64,000 bases of DNA. Origin: Methanolacinia paynteri (lineage in GTDB: Archaea > Halobacteriota > Methanomicrobia > Methanomicrobiales > Methanomicrobiaceae). The position numbers were made by a program, and so were the translations under genes. The stretch spans positions 1 through 64,000 of the forward strand of contig NZ_KN360930.1 in the NCBI RefSeq assembly GCF_000784355.1, written 5' to 3'. Of this stretch, positions 1 to 8,955 are shown in pieces (position 1 is the stretch's first letter; each line of letters begins with the position of its first letter). Below the pieces are notes generated by a model. That model did not search any database. It was not told the DNA's origin and saw nothing but the letters and a program-made list of their open reading frames with translations.

Positions 1-437
1 TCTATGGCATGACCGGCGGACAGGGGAGCCCGTGCACGCCGGTCGGGGCGATATCCACGACGACTCCATATGGTGCGGCCGAGCCCGTCTTCGATCTCGC
101 AAGGCTTGCGGAGGCTGCGGGTGCGAACTATTCGGCGAGATGGACATCGTACCACGTCAAGGAGCTCACGAAGGCGATAAAAACGGGGATGGAGACTCCC
201 GGCTTGTCGTTCATCGAGGCGATGACCCAGTGCCCTACGTCGTTCGGGCGGAGGAACAAGCTGCGGACGACGACCTCGATGCTCGAGTACCTGAGGGACA
301 ATGCCGTTCTTCTCGGAAAGGCGAAGAGGATGGAGGCCGAAGGGAAGATGCTTTCGGGCAGCCAGTTTACGGTCGGCGAGTTCGTGAAACGCTACAGGCC
401 CGCACTTGGAGTCAGGGGTGATCGTAATGAGGAATGA
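1..437 (+). CDS. korB: 2-oxoacid:ferredoxin oxidoreductase beta subunit, 3' part (KorB-like)
   Basis: This is the C-terminal part of a thiamine-pyrophosphate-binding beta subunit; the reading frame is open from the first full codon at position 3, so the start lies before the window. The motif MTGGQGSPCTPVG followed by TTTPYG is typical of the region just after the TPP-binding core of 2-oxoacid:ferredoxin oxidoreductases. The enzyme makes or carboxylates acyl-CoA with reduced ferredoxin in the cytoplasm. The next gene is the gamma subunit and then both succinyl-CoA synthetase subunits follow. This context favours 2-oxoglutarate (Kor) over pyruvate as substrate and fits the partial reductive TCA pathway of methanogens. 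The stop overlaps the start of the gamma gene by 11 bases. The substrate is inferred from context only. Confidence 0.85.
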   Translation, partial: YGMTGGQGSPCTPVGAISTTTPYGAAEPVFDLARLAEAAGANYSARWTSYHVKELTKAIKTGMETPGLSFIEAMTQCPTSFGRRNKLRTTTSMLEYLRDNAVLLGKAKRMEAEGKMLSGSQFTVGEFVKRYRPALGVRGDRNEE

Positions 438-963
438 AGTTCTCTTCTCCGGGTTCGGCGGTCAGGGGATTATCCTCTCCGCCGTGATCCTCGGCCGGGC
501 GGCCGCGATATACGACAACAAGTTTGCTGTCCAGACCCAGGTCTACGGGCCGGAAGCCCGCGGAGGCGCCTCGATGAGCGCCGTAATCATCGAGGAAGAG
601 GAGGTCTTATACCCGAAGGTGCGGAGTCCCGACATCTACGTTATAATGTCGCAGCAGGGCTTCGAGAAGTACGGTGTCAGGGCCGGTTCGGACGCGAAGA
701 TGCTGCTCGATTCCGATCTCGTCTTTTCGAGGCCGGAGTGTCCTTATGCGGAGATCCCTGCGACAGGAACCGCCAAGAAGCAGCTGGGGAAGGTAATCGT
801 CGCGAATATTATCATGCTCGGTGCGCTGGTTACGGCGACGGAGGTCGTCAGCAGGGCGGCTATAGAGATGGCGGTGATGGACAGCGTCCCGAAGGGCACC
901 GAGAAACTGAATATGGATGCCCTTAATGCCGGTTTCGAACTCGGAGAGAACTGCGATTTTTAA
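427..963 (+). CDS. korC: 2-oxoacid:ferredoxin oxidoreductase gamma subunit (KorC-like)
   Basis: A protein of 178 residues with the gamma-subunit hallmarks GFGGQGI near the N-terminus and QTQVYGPEARGG around residues 40-50. It is the smallest subunit of the four-part 2-oxoacid:ferredoxin oxidoreductase. I place the start at ATG 427: the sequence GGGGTGATC just upstream is a near-perfect Shine-Dalgarno (SD) site, although in-frame TTG 406 and GTG 418 also exist. The gene overlaps korB by 11 bases and is followed 12 bases later by sucC, so korB-korC-sucC-sucD reads as one operon. It supplies or uses succinyl-CoA together with SucCD. Confidence 0.88.
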   Translation: MRNEVLFSGFGGQGIILSAVILGRAAAIYDNKFAVQTQVYGPEARGGASMSAVIIEEEEVLYPKVRSPDIYVIMSQQGFEKYGVRAGSDAKMLLDSDLVFSRPECPYAEIPATGTAKKQLGKVIVANIIMLGALVTATEVVSRAAIEMAVMDSVPKGTEKLNMDALNAGFELGENCDF

Positions 964-975
964 CGAGGTTTAGTA

Positions 976-2085
976 ATGAAGCTTTTGGAATATGAGGCCA
1001 AGGATATTTTTAAAAAATATGGAATTCCCGTAGCAAAGGGGTTTGTTGTAAAAAAAACCGATTGTGACGGGACAGGTGCCGTAATAAATACAGGGATCGA
1101 AAGATGCGAACTCGGAGAAGAGGTTGTCATCAAGGCCCAGGTGGAAGTCGGCGGAAGGGGCAAGGCCGGCGGGGTCGTGATCTGTCCTTCGGGTGATGCA
1201 CCGGAAAAGTCCGCCGCGATGTTTGCAAAGGAGATCAAAGGCGTTCCCGTCGAGACAATTCTCGTCGAGGAGAAACTCCCGATAACGGGCGAATATTACG
1301 TGAGCATCACGCTCGACCGGTCCAAAAAGGCGCCGGTGATCCTCTTCTCGGCCGAGGGGGGGGTGGAGATCGAGGAGACGGCGAAGAACAACCCCGGTGC
1401 TCTGCACAGGGTCAGGGTCTCGCCCATGCTCGACGATATCCCGGACTTCATGATGAGGGAGCTTTTGAGAGGAGCCCCTAAGGAGCTTGCTCCTGTAATA
1501 AAGTCGCTTTACCGTGTCTTCTGCAAAAGCGATGCGATCTTGGCCGAAATAAATCCGCTTGTCACAACAGAAAGGGGAGTCTATGCGGCCGACGCGAAGA
1601 TCATCGTCGACGATAACGCCCTCGGCCGGCAGGGAATTTCCGTGAACCGCGACCTGACGGAACGCGAAAGGCTGGCGGAGGATCTTGGCTTTTCATACGT
1701 CGAGCTTGACGGAAACATCGGTGTTATCGGAAATGGTGCGGGTCTGACGATGTCCACCCTCGATATGATAGAATACTTCGGCGGAAAGGCTGCAAACTTC
1801 CTCGATGTCGGCGGTGGTGCGGACCGGAAGAGGGTGTGCAGCGCAGTGAAGCTGGTTTCGGGAATGGACGGAGTGAAGGTCATAGTCGTCAACCTCCTCG
1901 GCGGAATTACGAGATGCGACGAGGTCGCCGCCGGAATTGTGGAGGCGGGAGTACCGCAGCAGGTCGTCGTCCGTCTTGCCGGGACGAACGAGGCCGAGGG
2001 CAAAAAGATCCTCTCGGAGAAGGGATACAGGATGCTCGGGTCGATGGAAGAGGTTGTTAAGTTCGCGGTAGAGGAGGCCGACTGA
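976..2085 (+). CDS. sucC: succinyl-CoA synthetase beta subunit (ADP-forming type)
   Basis: The 369-residue protein has the ATP-grasp layout of SucC. A nucleotide-binding region carries KAQVEVGGRGKAGGV at about residues 52-67, and the C-terminal CoA-ligase domain carries GNIGVIGNGAGL at about 246. It joins succinate, CoA and ATP reversibly in the cytoplasm as a complex with SucD, whose gene begins one base after this stop. Together with the Kor subunits upstream it forms a module that interconverts succinate, succinyl-CoA and 2-oxoglutarate, as expected for biosynthetic glutamate supply in methanogens. Length is close to the bacterial enzyme (about 388 residues). Confidence 0.93.
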   Translation: MKLLEYEAKDIFKKYGIPVAKGFVVKKTDCDGTGAVINTGIERCELGEEVVIKAQVEVGGRGKAGGVVICPSGDAPEKSAAMFAKEIKGVPVETILVEEKLPITGEYYVSITLDRSKKAPVILFSAEGGVEIEETAKNNPGALHRVRVSPMLDDIPDFMMRELLRGAPKELAPVIKSLYRVFCKSDAILAEINPLVTTERGVYAADAKIIVDDNALGRQGISVNRDLTERERLAEDLGFSYVELDGNIGVIGNGAGLTMSTLDMIEYFGGKAANFLDVGGGADRKRVCSAVKLVSGMDGVKVIVVNLLGGITRCDEVAAGIVEAGVPQQVVVRLAGTNEAEGKKILSEKGYRMLGSMEEVVKFAVEEAD

Positions 2086-2086
2086 G

Positions 2087-2953
2087 ATGATATACGGGGA
2101 TAAAAATACGGGCGTAATCGTTCAGGGTGCGACCGGGAGGCAGGGAGCTTTCCATATCGACCTCATGAATGAATACGCTGAATCGGTCGGCGGAAAAGGA
2201 GTCGTTGCCGGGGTCACGCCGGGCAAAGGCGGGCAGGAGGTCCACGGGGTTCCGGTCTATAACTCTGTAAGGGAAGCCCTCCTCGAACACGACGCATCGG
2301 TGAGCGTCCTCTTCGTTCCCGGTTTTGCTGCAGGGGATTCAATCATGGAGGCGGCATACAACGGCCTCGATCTTGTCGTTGCGATAACCGAGCACATACC
2401 TGTTCATGACACTATAAAGGCGATCTCATACGCAGAAATCGAAGGGTGCAGCGTCATCGGCCCCAACTGTCCCGGGACGATGTCTCCCGGCGAGCTTAAA
2501 CTCGGGATCATGCCGGCACAGCTCGCAATGAGGGGGAACGTCGGCGTCATATCAAGGAGCGGAACCCTGACATACGAGGTAGTTAACGAACTCAGCCGTG
2601 CAGGAATCGGGCAGAGTACGATCGTCGGGATCGGTGGCGACCCGGTAATCGGCGAGACTTTCGTGGACGTTATCGAGAGGTTCGATAAGGACCCGGAGAC
2701 TAAGGCAGTAGTCCTTATCGGCGAAGTCGGCGGAAATCTCGAAGAGGAGGGAGCGTCGTATTCGAACCTTCCTCTCGTGACATATATCGCGGGCATCTCC
2801 GCTCCGCCGGAGAAAAGGATGGGCCATGCCGGCGCGATCGTAGCCGGAGGCGAGGGCGATGCAAGGTCGAAGATCAGCCGCCTCGAATCTATGGGCATAA
2901 CCGTGGCAAAAAAGCCTTCCGACATCCCGGTTCTCATCAGGGAACTTTTATAA
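2087..2953 (+). CDS. sucD: succinyl-CoA synthetase alpha subunit
   Basis: The 288-residue protein opens with a CoA-binding Rossmann domain (GVIVQGATGRQGAFH, residues 9-23) and carries the ligase motif IGPNCPGTMSPGE around residue 124. The GHAGAIVAGGEGDA stretch near residues 246-259 contains the phosphohistidine used in catalysis by this family. It is the partner of SucC and is translationally linked to it, with the ATG two bases after the sucC stop codon. The downstream gap of about 40 bases is AT-rich and probably holds the promoter of the next gene. Confidence 0.93.
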   Translation: MIYGDKNTGVIVQGATGRQGAFHIDLMNEYAESVGGKGVVAGVTPGKGGQEVHGVPVYNSVREALLEHDASVSVLFVPGFAAGDSIMEAAYNGLDLVVAITEHIPVHDTIKAISYAEIEGCSVIGPNCPGTMSPGELKLGIMPAQLAMRGNVGVISRSGTLTYEVVNELSRAGIGQSTIVGIGGDPVIGETFVDVIERFDKDPETKAVVLIGEVGGNLEEEGASYSNLPLVTYIAGISAPPEKRMGHAGAIVAGGEGDARSKISRLESMGITVAKKPSDIPVLIRELL

Positions 2954-2995
2954 TTATAAAAAATTTTATTAGGTATCAGCCGGGATGATAGATTA

Positions 2996-3793
2996 GTGAA
3001 TAATGAACTTCTTATGATGCAGATCGCGGCTGATCTTGCCGCAAAGACAGGTGCGAAGGCGATCGTCTCCTTCCTCTCTCCACTGGAGTTTGAATCTGCT
3101 ATCCCGGTAATCTGGGTCGAGGATCTCCAGCTCGATGTCTTAAAGGACCTGACCATGCACGATATCCTCGAGGTATCCGAGAAGCATCTCAATGATGCCG
3201 CTGTCCAGATCTACCTCGCAAAAGAGTTCGAGGAAGGGATCGTCGTTGGTGTTTTCCCCCACGCACTGATAACGTTCGATATCAAGGACGGCAGTTCGTT
3301 CATCAACGTCAGGAGTTTCGAGGATATCATCCCGAGGGACGTGATGTCGGCCGTACTGAAGGTGGCCCTCGAGATCTCCAGACAGGGAAGGGAGGGGCGT
3401 AAAATCGGAACCGCGTTTATCATCGGCGATGAGAACAAGATCTACACCCACTCGTACCAGGCCATAATCAATCCTTACAAGGGGCAGAAATCCGAGGACT
3501 GCAACATCAAGAACGAGCACAACTGGGAGAGCATAAAGGAGTTCTCCCAGCTCGACGGCGTATTTATCGTAAATACCGAAGGGCAGATCGTCTCCGCGGG
3601 AAGATACCTTAATATCAATACGGGGACGGTCAAACTCCCGGGCGGAATGGGTGGAAGACATCTTGCAGCGGCAGCGATAACGATGGACCTTCCCGTGGTC
3701 GGGGTGACTGTTTCGGAGTCGGGCGGGATCGTGAGGGTCTTCCGCGACGGCTCCTGCGTCCTGACGATCAGGTCGGATATCAGTATCCGGTGA
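2996..3793 (+). CDS. dacZ: diadenylate cyclase, DacZ type
   Basis: The 265-residue protein combines an N-terminal alpha/beta domain (about residues 1-130) with a C-terminal DisA_N-type diadenylate cyclase domain. The catalytic signatures are DGVFIV at 187-192 (bacterial DisA: DGA) and GGRHLAAAAI at 219-228 (bacterial: RHR). This is the archaeal DacZ arrangement. It makes cyclic di-AMP from two ATP in the cytoplasm, a second messenger linked in archaea to osmotic balance. I use GTG 2996, preceded by GGGATGATAG; a later ATG at 3014 is possible but would shorten the first helix. The gene is monocistronic by position, with a T-rich terminator after 3890. Confidence 0.85.
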   Translation: MNNELLMMQIAADLAAKTGAKAIVSFLSPLEFESAIPVIWVEDLQLDVLKDLTMHDILEVSEKHLNDAAVQIYLAKEFEEGIVVGVFPHALITFDIKDGSSFINVRSFEDIIPRDVMSAVLKVALEISRQGREGRKIGTAFIIGDENKIYTHSYQAIINPYKGQKSEDCNIKNEHNWESIKEFSQLDGVFIVNTEGQIVSAGRYLNINTGTVKLPGGMGGRHLAAAAITMDLPVVGVTVSESGGIVRVFRDGSCVLTIRSDISIR

Positions 3794-3889
3794 AGATACC
3801 GAAGAGACCTGAAACCAGCGACAGGTAAATATCTGCCGGGTAAAATAAGCGGGTGTGAAGACCGGCGACTGATTCTCCCGTAATATCTC

Positions 3890-3912
3890 CTTTTTTTCAA
3901 TTTTTATTTTTT
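3890..3912 (+). terminator. T-rich transcription terminator after dacZ
   Basis: Two runs of T (seven, then five plus six interrupted by single A) follow dacZ by about 100 bases. Archaeal RNA polymerase stops at such U-tracts. The site overlaps the 3' end of the convergent small membrane gene by a few bases. Confidence 0.5.
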
Positions 3913-4161
3913 GCTCTCATCTGCCGAAAAGGCGTGACTGATGATATTAGTGATGGTCGGGTCTGCCAGGTGCTCCTTTCTCCTGTACTTTACCAGGACC
4001 ATGAAATGCAGTGCAGCGGGAGCCAGTGCAATCCAGAATGTGAGCGACAAAGGCACTGGGAGCGGGAGCGCCATTATTGCACCGCCAATAACGAGAAATG
4101 AAACGATATATACTACAAATGCCCGCATCAACTCCTCTTTGATTATAAAATCGATCTTCAT
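3904..4161 (-). CDS. small two-helix membrane protein, unknown function
   Basis: An 85-residue protein with two predicted membrane segments, roughly residues 14-32 and 37-56, joined by a proline-rich turn (LPLPVPL), and a short charged C-terminal tail. I do not recognise the family. It is convergent with dacZ and reads in the same direction as the next gene, the secreted protein at 4226-5341, 64 bases upstream. The two could be co-transcribed. The hydrophobic pattern with charged flanks supports a real coding region; no function can be assigned. Confidence 0.6.
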   Translation of the reverse strand: MKIDFIIKEELMRAFVVYIVSFLVIGGAIMALPLPVPLSLTFWIALAPAALHFMVLVKYRRKEHLADPTITNIISHAFSADESKK

Positions 4162-4225
4162 GAATCCCTTCCTGCATCCCGGAACTAATAATAAAAATAA
4201 ATTGTCGGTTCTAATATATAACGGA

Positions 4226-5341
4226 TCAGCGGGTCTTCACGGCCCTTCTCCTCGCGGGCATCAATATCAAAAGACAGACCGCAAAAGCGATCCCGGCGAT
4301 TCCCGCGATAAAACCGAATCCGGGCGACTCTTTCTCCTCCGGCGTCATGACGATATCGAATTCAACTTTTGCGTCATCAAAGCCCTCCAGGCTTTTGTAC
4401 TGCCGGAAGCCCTCTTTTTCGGCAGTGATGTTGAGCTTCGGGCCGTAGACATATTCTATCCTGTAACTGCCGTTGGCATCGGTCATGGCGGTCGAACCGA
4501 TAAATACGCCTTTGGAGATTAAAGCCGAAGAATTCGCACTGACCAGGCAGCCCTCCACCGGTTCGCCGTCAGGGTCCGTGACCAGCCCGTGCAGCGTATA
4601 AATTGGTGCGGGCGGCGGCCCCGTGATTATTGTGAACATAGTGGTTTCTGATGCCGTGTTTCCTTTTTCGTCGGTGACTGTTACGGAAATCGAATTTTCC
4701 CCGCCGCCCTCCACGTGGACGGAGTCTTCGATATGGGAGGAGGGATCGGATTCGACTGTCTCCCATCCGCTGTCGAGGGTTACGTTTGCAATCGCGTACT
4801 TCGAGGAGATATCGGCGATGACCCTGACCTCGTGCGGAACGACGTCGCTGTGGAACCTGCTTCCGTTTTCCGGCCAGGTGATGGCGATCGATATGGGCCG
4901 GTCGTCTGTAAGAACAAAATGAAATACCTGGTTGCAGAACGGCCCGATGATAAGAGAATATTTCCCGGCAACCGCTCCGGACTGCAATCCGGTGTCGGTC
5001 TCGAATTTTGTCGTATCTATCTCCGCCGACCACGAATTAATTCCCTCTTCTCCTGCGACGACCGTTGTTGAGCCGGTGTATGACGGCGGTCGAAGTCCGG
5101 GGCTTCCCGGCCCGAGATCCGAGACCTGTATCATATAACCGATCTCCTGGCCGGCCGGGAGGTTGGTCGTCCCGGAAATTGTAAAATTCGCACCGAAAGG
5201 CTGTGCTCCTACGGGATTCACATTATACCAGTATGATCCTTCACTGCACCCTGCCGGTTCGTCCGGGGTGTAGGCATTTCCCGAAACTACAAGAGCCGTG
5301 ATAATTATGATGATTATTAACGGCTTTTCCCGGAGTTTCAT
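4226..5341 (-). CDS. secreted, membrane-anchored protein with carboxypeptidase-regulatory-like domain
   Basis: A 371-residue protein with an N-terminal signal (a run of isoleucines, residues 8-15, ending near NAYT) and a C-terminal membrane anchor (GFIAGIAGIAFAVCLLIL) followed by RRR. The middle looks like beta-sandwich domains: residues 30-130 unknown, 135-230 Ig-like, and 245-330 a carboxypeptidase-regulatory or CNA-B-like fold (YTLHGLVTDPDGEPVEGCLVSA, then DANGSYRIEYV; quoted only as landmarks). It is therefore exposed on the cell surface. Such proteins are common in Methanomicrobiales and their roles are unknown. It starts the leftward transcript divergent from the FecR-like gene at 5855. 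Confidence 0.75.
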   Translation of the reverse strand: MKLREKPLIIIIIITALVVSGNAYTPDEPAGCSEGSYWYNVNPVGAQPFGANFTISGTTNLPAGQEIGYMIQVSDLGPGSPGLRPPSYTGSTTVVAGEEGINSWSAEIDTTKFETDTGLQSGAVAGKYSLIIGPFCNQVFHFVLTDDRPISIAITWPENGSRFHSDVVPHEVRVIADISSKYAIANVTLDSGWETVESDPSSHIEDSVHVEGGGENSISVTVTDEKGNTASETTMFTIITGPPPAPIYTLHGLVTDPDGEPVEGCLVSANSSALISKGVFIGSTAMTDANGSYRIEYVYGPKLNITAEKEGFRQYKSLEGFDDAKVEFDIVMTPEEKESPGFGFIAGIAGIAFAVCLLILMPARRRAVKTR

Positions 5342-5854
5342 CTTCTGCGATCTCCGGTTGAGAGTGTATTCATATTTTGGCCTTCAATTGAGAATGTACG
5401 ATCAACTACTTAATACCGGTTTTCACCACTCTCCCGGATTCTCCCCGCCGCTGTTCTCAAACTGTGTGCAAACATTTATCGTCGGTGGTGCCGACAGAGA
5501 ATATGTCGGTTGTATAGTCGGCAGATGAAATGACCGGGTCGTAGGTTTTGTGTGAAACTTCGGGCCTGTGGTTCCGGTCGTTTACCGTTTGATTGGATTT
5601 TTTTAAAAGGGTCCGGCCGGAGGAGAACTTCACCTGTCTTCTCCGTCCGGGAAAATGCGATTGTCTTTTAACAGCGGTGCCGAAATATAAATTTCAGCTA
5701 TGCGAAACCCCCCGGCCCTTTTGAAATTGTATATTGTTAACGGGTATTTTCCGGTTTTGATCGATAATCCGGCCGGGCATAAAGGCCGGTTCCGGAAAGA
5801 TAATTTTGCCGGATATAAAACAAACTATCCGTAATACTGAAAGATCATATTGAT
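5342..5854. other. divergent intergenic region with two GC-rich hairpins
   Basis: This 513-base gap between divergent genes holds no convincing gene. It contains an imperfect hairpin at 5613-5626/5637-5650 (12 of 14 pairs, 10-base loop) and a perfect 6-bp hairpin CCGGCC/GGCCGG at 5769-5774/5784-5789. The first is preceded by a T/A run (5599-5608). They may be transcript leader structures or remnants of repeats; their sequence does not match the repeat family at 10303, 37921 and 38193. Confidence 0.4.
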
Positions 5855-6652
5855 ATGCGTAAAGAGAGCTTTAATTTTATGAGGTTTTCCTGTGGTCCCA
5901 TACTTTTGCTGATCGTTCTTTTCATAGCCGTGGTTGTATCGGCGCCGGTATCCGCACAGACATACCAGAACATTGAGATGACCGTAGATACCGGTGGTTC
6001 GTCTCTCGGGGAGATCGTATCGGTTACGACTGTGCCCGAGATTGGATCGTATTCGGTTACGATCACCCGCGGAACAGAGGTCTTTCCCGTCTCCGCAGGG
6101 GATTCGATCGAAGACGGGGATATCCTGGTATTGCAGAGGGGTGCATATGCCGATGTCTCGCTCTCCGACAGGCCCTCATCGCAGATGTTCGGGGGCGGGA
6201 CCGACGGCCTTGCTGTTTTGTTCAAAAAATCCGGCTCTTCGTCGGATAGCGTGGACGAACAGGTGAAGACCGTGTACCTTCCTGCGGACACCGGCCACGA
6301 GGCGGGCAGGGTCGATTCAGTCGGCGGAAGCTGTTACATCCAGAGGGGCGACCGTATCCTTCCCGCGACCGTAGGCGAGATAATACTTGTCGGCGACCGG
6401 ATATCGTGCGACGAGGGCTCGCAGGTTACGATCGAATTCTCCAGTCTCGGTTCCGCCAGGACGTTTTCATCCGGTCCGGTATGGGCGATAGAGAGGGAAA
6501 ACAGTGAGACGGAGCCGGCCGGTGCGATAATGTCGCTATTTGATGAGATCGGGAAGAAGGCATCGGAGATCTGGGAAACGGTCACAGGATTCCTTAGCGG
6601 CGGGAAGTTCGATACCGCGGAACCGGATGAAGGGGTAGGAGTGAGAGGCTGA
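5855..6652 (+). CDS. exported FecR-domain-like protein
   Basis: A 265-residue protein with an N-terminal signal or anchor (FSCGPILLLIVLFIAVVVS, ending APVSAQT). Two related beta-rich repeats follow: AGDSIEDGDILVLQRGAYADV near residue 81 and RGDRILPATVGEIILVGDRI near residue 164. The pattern of a 'high threshold' sentence (GDxIxxGDxIxxxxGxxxxI) is that of FecR/LysM-adjacent domains found in surface and sensor proteins. The C-terminus (residues 220-265) is amphipathic and low in complexity. ATG 5855 and ATG 5879 are both possible; the second has GAGAG nine bases upstream. Function is unknown; the protein is probably outside the membrane. Confidence 0.65.
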   Translation: MRKESFNFMRFSCGPILLLIVLFIAVVVSAPVSAQTYQNIEMTVDTGGSSLGEIVSVTTVPEIGSYSVTITRGTEVFPVSAGDSIEDGDILVLQRGAYADVSLSDRPSSQMFGGGTDGLAVLFKKSGSSSDSVDEQVKTVYLPADTGHEAGRVDSVGGSCYIQRGDRILPATVGEIILVGDRISCDEGSQVTIEFSSLGSARTFSSGPVWAIERENSETEPAGAIMSLFDEIGKKASEIWETVTGFLSGGKFDTAEPDEGVGVRG

Positions 6653-6759
6653 CTTCTGTGAATTTTTTACTCTAAAAAAAATATTTTGATTACAGGATCG
6701 TGTATCACCATTGTGCCTAATCACGTTGCTTATGTAATTATTTTCCGGATTATTATTGA

Positions 6760-6815
6760 CAGTAATATTCAATAAGCAAATTATATTGTATTACTGAATT
6801 AAAGTAATATAGAAT
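6760..6815 (+). promoter_or_regulatory. repeated operator-like sites upstream of AdoMet synthetase
   Basis: The AT-rich leader of the synthetase carries a 14-base direct repeat, CAGTAATATTCAAT at 6760-6773 and AAGTAATATAGAAT at 6802-6815, exactly 42 bases apart (four helical turns). The second copy overlaps an inverted repeat TATTACT-N7-AGTAATA at 6789-6795/6803-6809. Two copies on the same helical face suggest a regulator site, though AT-richness makes chance similarity possible. Confidence 0.35.
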
Positions 6816-6834
6816 TGTCTTTTGGGAGAAAGCT

Positions 6835-8037
6835 ATGCAGAGAAATATCTCAGTTGAGAAACTAACTCAGACACCAATTGAAAAGCAGCAGATAGAGATC
6901 GCCGAGAGAAAGTGCATCGGCCACCCCGACAGTCTTGCAGACGGAATCGCGGAGGCGGTATCGAGAGCCCTTTCGAAAACATATCTTGAAGAGTGCGATG
7001 CGGTCCTTCACCACAACACGGACCAGGGCGAAGTTGTCGCAGGCGAGTCGATACCGAAATTCGGCGGCGGAAAGGTTACAAGGCCCATATACATCCTACT
7101 TACCGGCCGTGCGACGAAGGACTTCCAGGGAAAGACTATTCCTACCGACGCCATTGCAGTCGAGGCAGCCCGCAGCTATCTCAGCGAGACGCTCCAGTTC
7201 CTCAATATGGAAAGAGACGTAATCGTCGACTGCAGGATGGGAGTCGGTTCGTCCGATCTCCGCGACGTCTTCAAGGCATGCGGCGACAACCCCGTCCCCC
7301 ACGCAAACGATACGTCGTTCGGTATCGGCCATGCACCCTTCAGCGATCTTGAAAACATCATCCTGACGGTTAGCGAACACATCGACAACAATGTCAGGCC
7401 CAAAAAGCCGGTAATCGGAACGGATGTCAAGATTATGGGACTCAGGCAGAACAACGAGATCAACCTGACACTCTGTGTCCCGATGATCGATCAGTTCTGC
7501 AGTTCAATGGACGACTATGTCGACGCGGTCGGCTTCATAGGCGAAGAAGTAAAGAAGGTCGCATCCGGATGCACGGACAGGAAAGTCAATGTCTGGATAA
7601 ACACCGGCGACCGTGTAGACAAGGGAAGCATCTTCCTCACCGTGACCGGAACCTCGGCGGAGATGGGCGACGACGGATCTGTCGGCCGCGGCAACCGCTG
7701 CAATGGTCTGATCACCCCGCAGAGACCGATGAGCATGGAGGCAACGAGCGGAAAGAACCCGATAAACCACATAGGAAAGATCTACAACCTCCTCTCGACG
7801 GAGATCGCAACACAGTGCGTGAACGAGATCGACGGAATCGACGATCTCTACGTCCGCCTTCTCTCGCAGATTGGAAAACCCATCGACCAGCCGTTCGTTG
7901 CAAGTGCGCAGTATATAGCTGAAGAAGAGTGCAACGCCTCCGTCGGGCAGGATATCAATTCGATAATCGACGAGAGACTGGCCGATATAAGGTCAATCAC
8001 CGAGAGGGTAATCCGCGGTGAATTAAAGACTTTCTAA
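6835..8037 (+). CDS. mat: archaeal-type S-adenosylmethionine synthetase
   Basis: The 400-residue protein belongs to the archaeal methionine adenosyltransferase family, which is distant from bacterial MetK. Landmarks are [17 protein letters not shown] near residue 27, [15 protein letters not shown] near 158, and [19 protein letters not shown] near 281. It makes AdoMet from methionine and ATP in the cytoplasm for methylation and radical-SAM chemistry. The start at ATG 6835 has GGGAG upstream. It stands alone after a long AT-rich leader with repeated sites; hisG follows after 19 bases and could be partly read through. Confidence 0.93.
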   Translation: MQRNISVEKLTQTPIEKQQIEIAERKCIGHPDSLADGIAEAVSRALSKTYLEECDAVLHHNTDQGEVVAGESIPKFGGGKVTRPIYILLTGRATKDFQGKTIPTDAIAVEAARSYLSETLQFLNMERDVIVDCRMGVGSSDLRDVFKACGDNPVPHANDTSFGIGHAPFSDLENIILTVSEHIDNNVRPKKPVIGTDVKIMGLRQNNEINLTLCVPMIDQFCSSMDDYVDAVGFIGEEVKKVASGCTDRKVNVWINTGDRVDKGSIFLTVTGTSAEMGDDGSVGRGNRCNGLITPQRPMSMEATSGKNPINHIGKIYNLLSTEIATQCVNEIDGIDDLYVRLLSQIGKPIDQPFVASAQYIAEEECNASVGQDINSIIDERLADIRSITERVIRGELKTF

Positions 8038-8056
8038 TACAACTATTTTTATAAGA

Positions 8057-8941
8057 ATGAATTCCGATGCAAAACCAGGGGATGTAATACGTCTCGCCAT
8101 CCCCAATAAAGGCAGAATTGCCGATCCGATTATCGAAACCGTCGAGAAGAGCGGGCTCAAAATCAAAAACAGCGTCCAGAGAAAGCTGATCTCAAAGACC
8201 TCCGACCCGGAGATCGAGGTGCTGTTCGCACGCCCTATCGATATTCCGGAGTTCGTGGCGGACGGGGCGGCGGATCTCGGGATCACGGGAAAGGACATGA
8301 TCATGGAGAGGGGATCCGATGTTGAAGAGCTCCTCGATCTCCAGAGCGGAAACGCGAACCTTGTACTGGCGGTCCCGGCGGATTCGGGTATAACCGATCC
8401 GAAGCAGCTCGACGGCCTCCGTGTCGCGACCGAATTTTCGGGGATCTCGGCGAAGTACTTCAAAGATCTCGGCATAGATGTCACACTCGTTCCCGTCGGG
8501 GGCGCCTGCGAGGCCGCACCATATCTCGGGATCGCCGACGCGATAATCGATCTCACCAGTTCGGGTGTCACTCTCGCCACGAACAACCTGAAGGTTGTTG
8601 CCGAGATTCTCAAATCGACGACGGTTCTAATCGCCAACAGGAATGCAAAGGCAAGGTACCCCGAGAAGATCGCTGAGCTATGCCTCGCACTTGAGAGTGT
8701 AATCCGGGCACGGGGCCAGTGCTACCTCATGATGAATGTCATGCGTCAGTCGCTCGAAGAGGTGAAGAAGGAGCTTCCCGGACTTTCGGGCCCGACGGTG
8801 ATGGACGTTTCGTCGGATGACAACCTTGTCGCTGTTCATGCGGTCGTAAAGGAGGATCATCTCTATTCGCTCGTCGGAAAGCTGAAGAAGGCGGGCGCAA
8901 GGGATATCCTCGTGGTCCCGATCGAGCGGATGATCCGTTGA
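8057..8941 (+). CDS. hisG: ATP phosphoribosyltransferase (HisG, long form)
   Basis: The 294-residue protein starts with RLAIPNKGRIADP and carries DLGITGKDMI (residues 76-85) and the PRPP-binding region DLTSSGVTLATNNLKVV (about residues 172-188). The length shows the long form with a C-terminal regulatory domain (residues 218-294), which binds histidine for feedback inhibition in known members. It catalyses the first step of histidine synthesis. No SD site is visible before ATG 8057. hisA and hisB follow immediately, forming a three-gene operon. Confidence 0.92.
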   Translation: MNSDAKPGDVIRLAIPNKGRIADPIIETVEKSGLKIKNSVQRKLISKTSDPEIEVLFARPIDIPEFVADGAADLGITGKDMIMERGSDVEELLDLQSGNANLVLAVPADSGITDPKQLDGLRVATEFSGISAKYFKDLGIDVTLVPVGGACEAAPYLGIADAIIDLTSSGVTLATNNLKVVAEILKSTTVLIANRNAKARYPEKIAELCLALESVIRARGQCYLMMNVMRQSLEEVKKELPGLSGPTVMDVSSDDNLVAVHAVVKEDHLYSLVGKLKKAGARDILVVPIERMIR

Positions 8942-8955
8942 TCCTGGAGGCAGAG

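Noticed and set aside
5298-5528. A 76-codon plus-strand frame over the start of the secreted-protein gene
   Set aside because: It overlaps a better supported minus-strand gene, lacks an SD site, and its composition is not protein-like.
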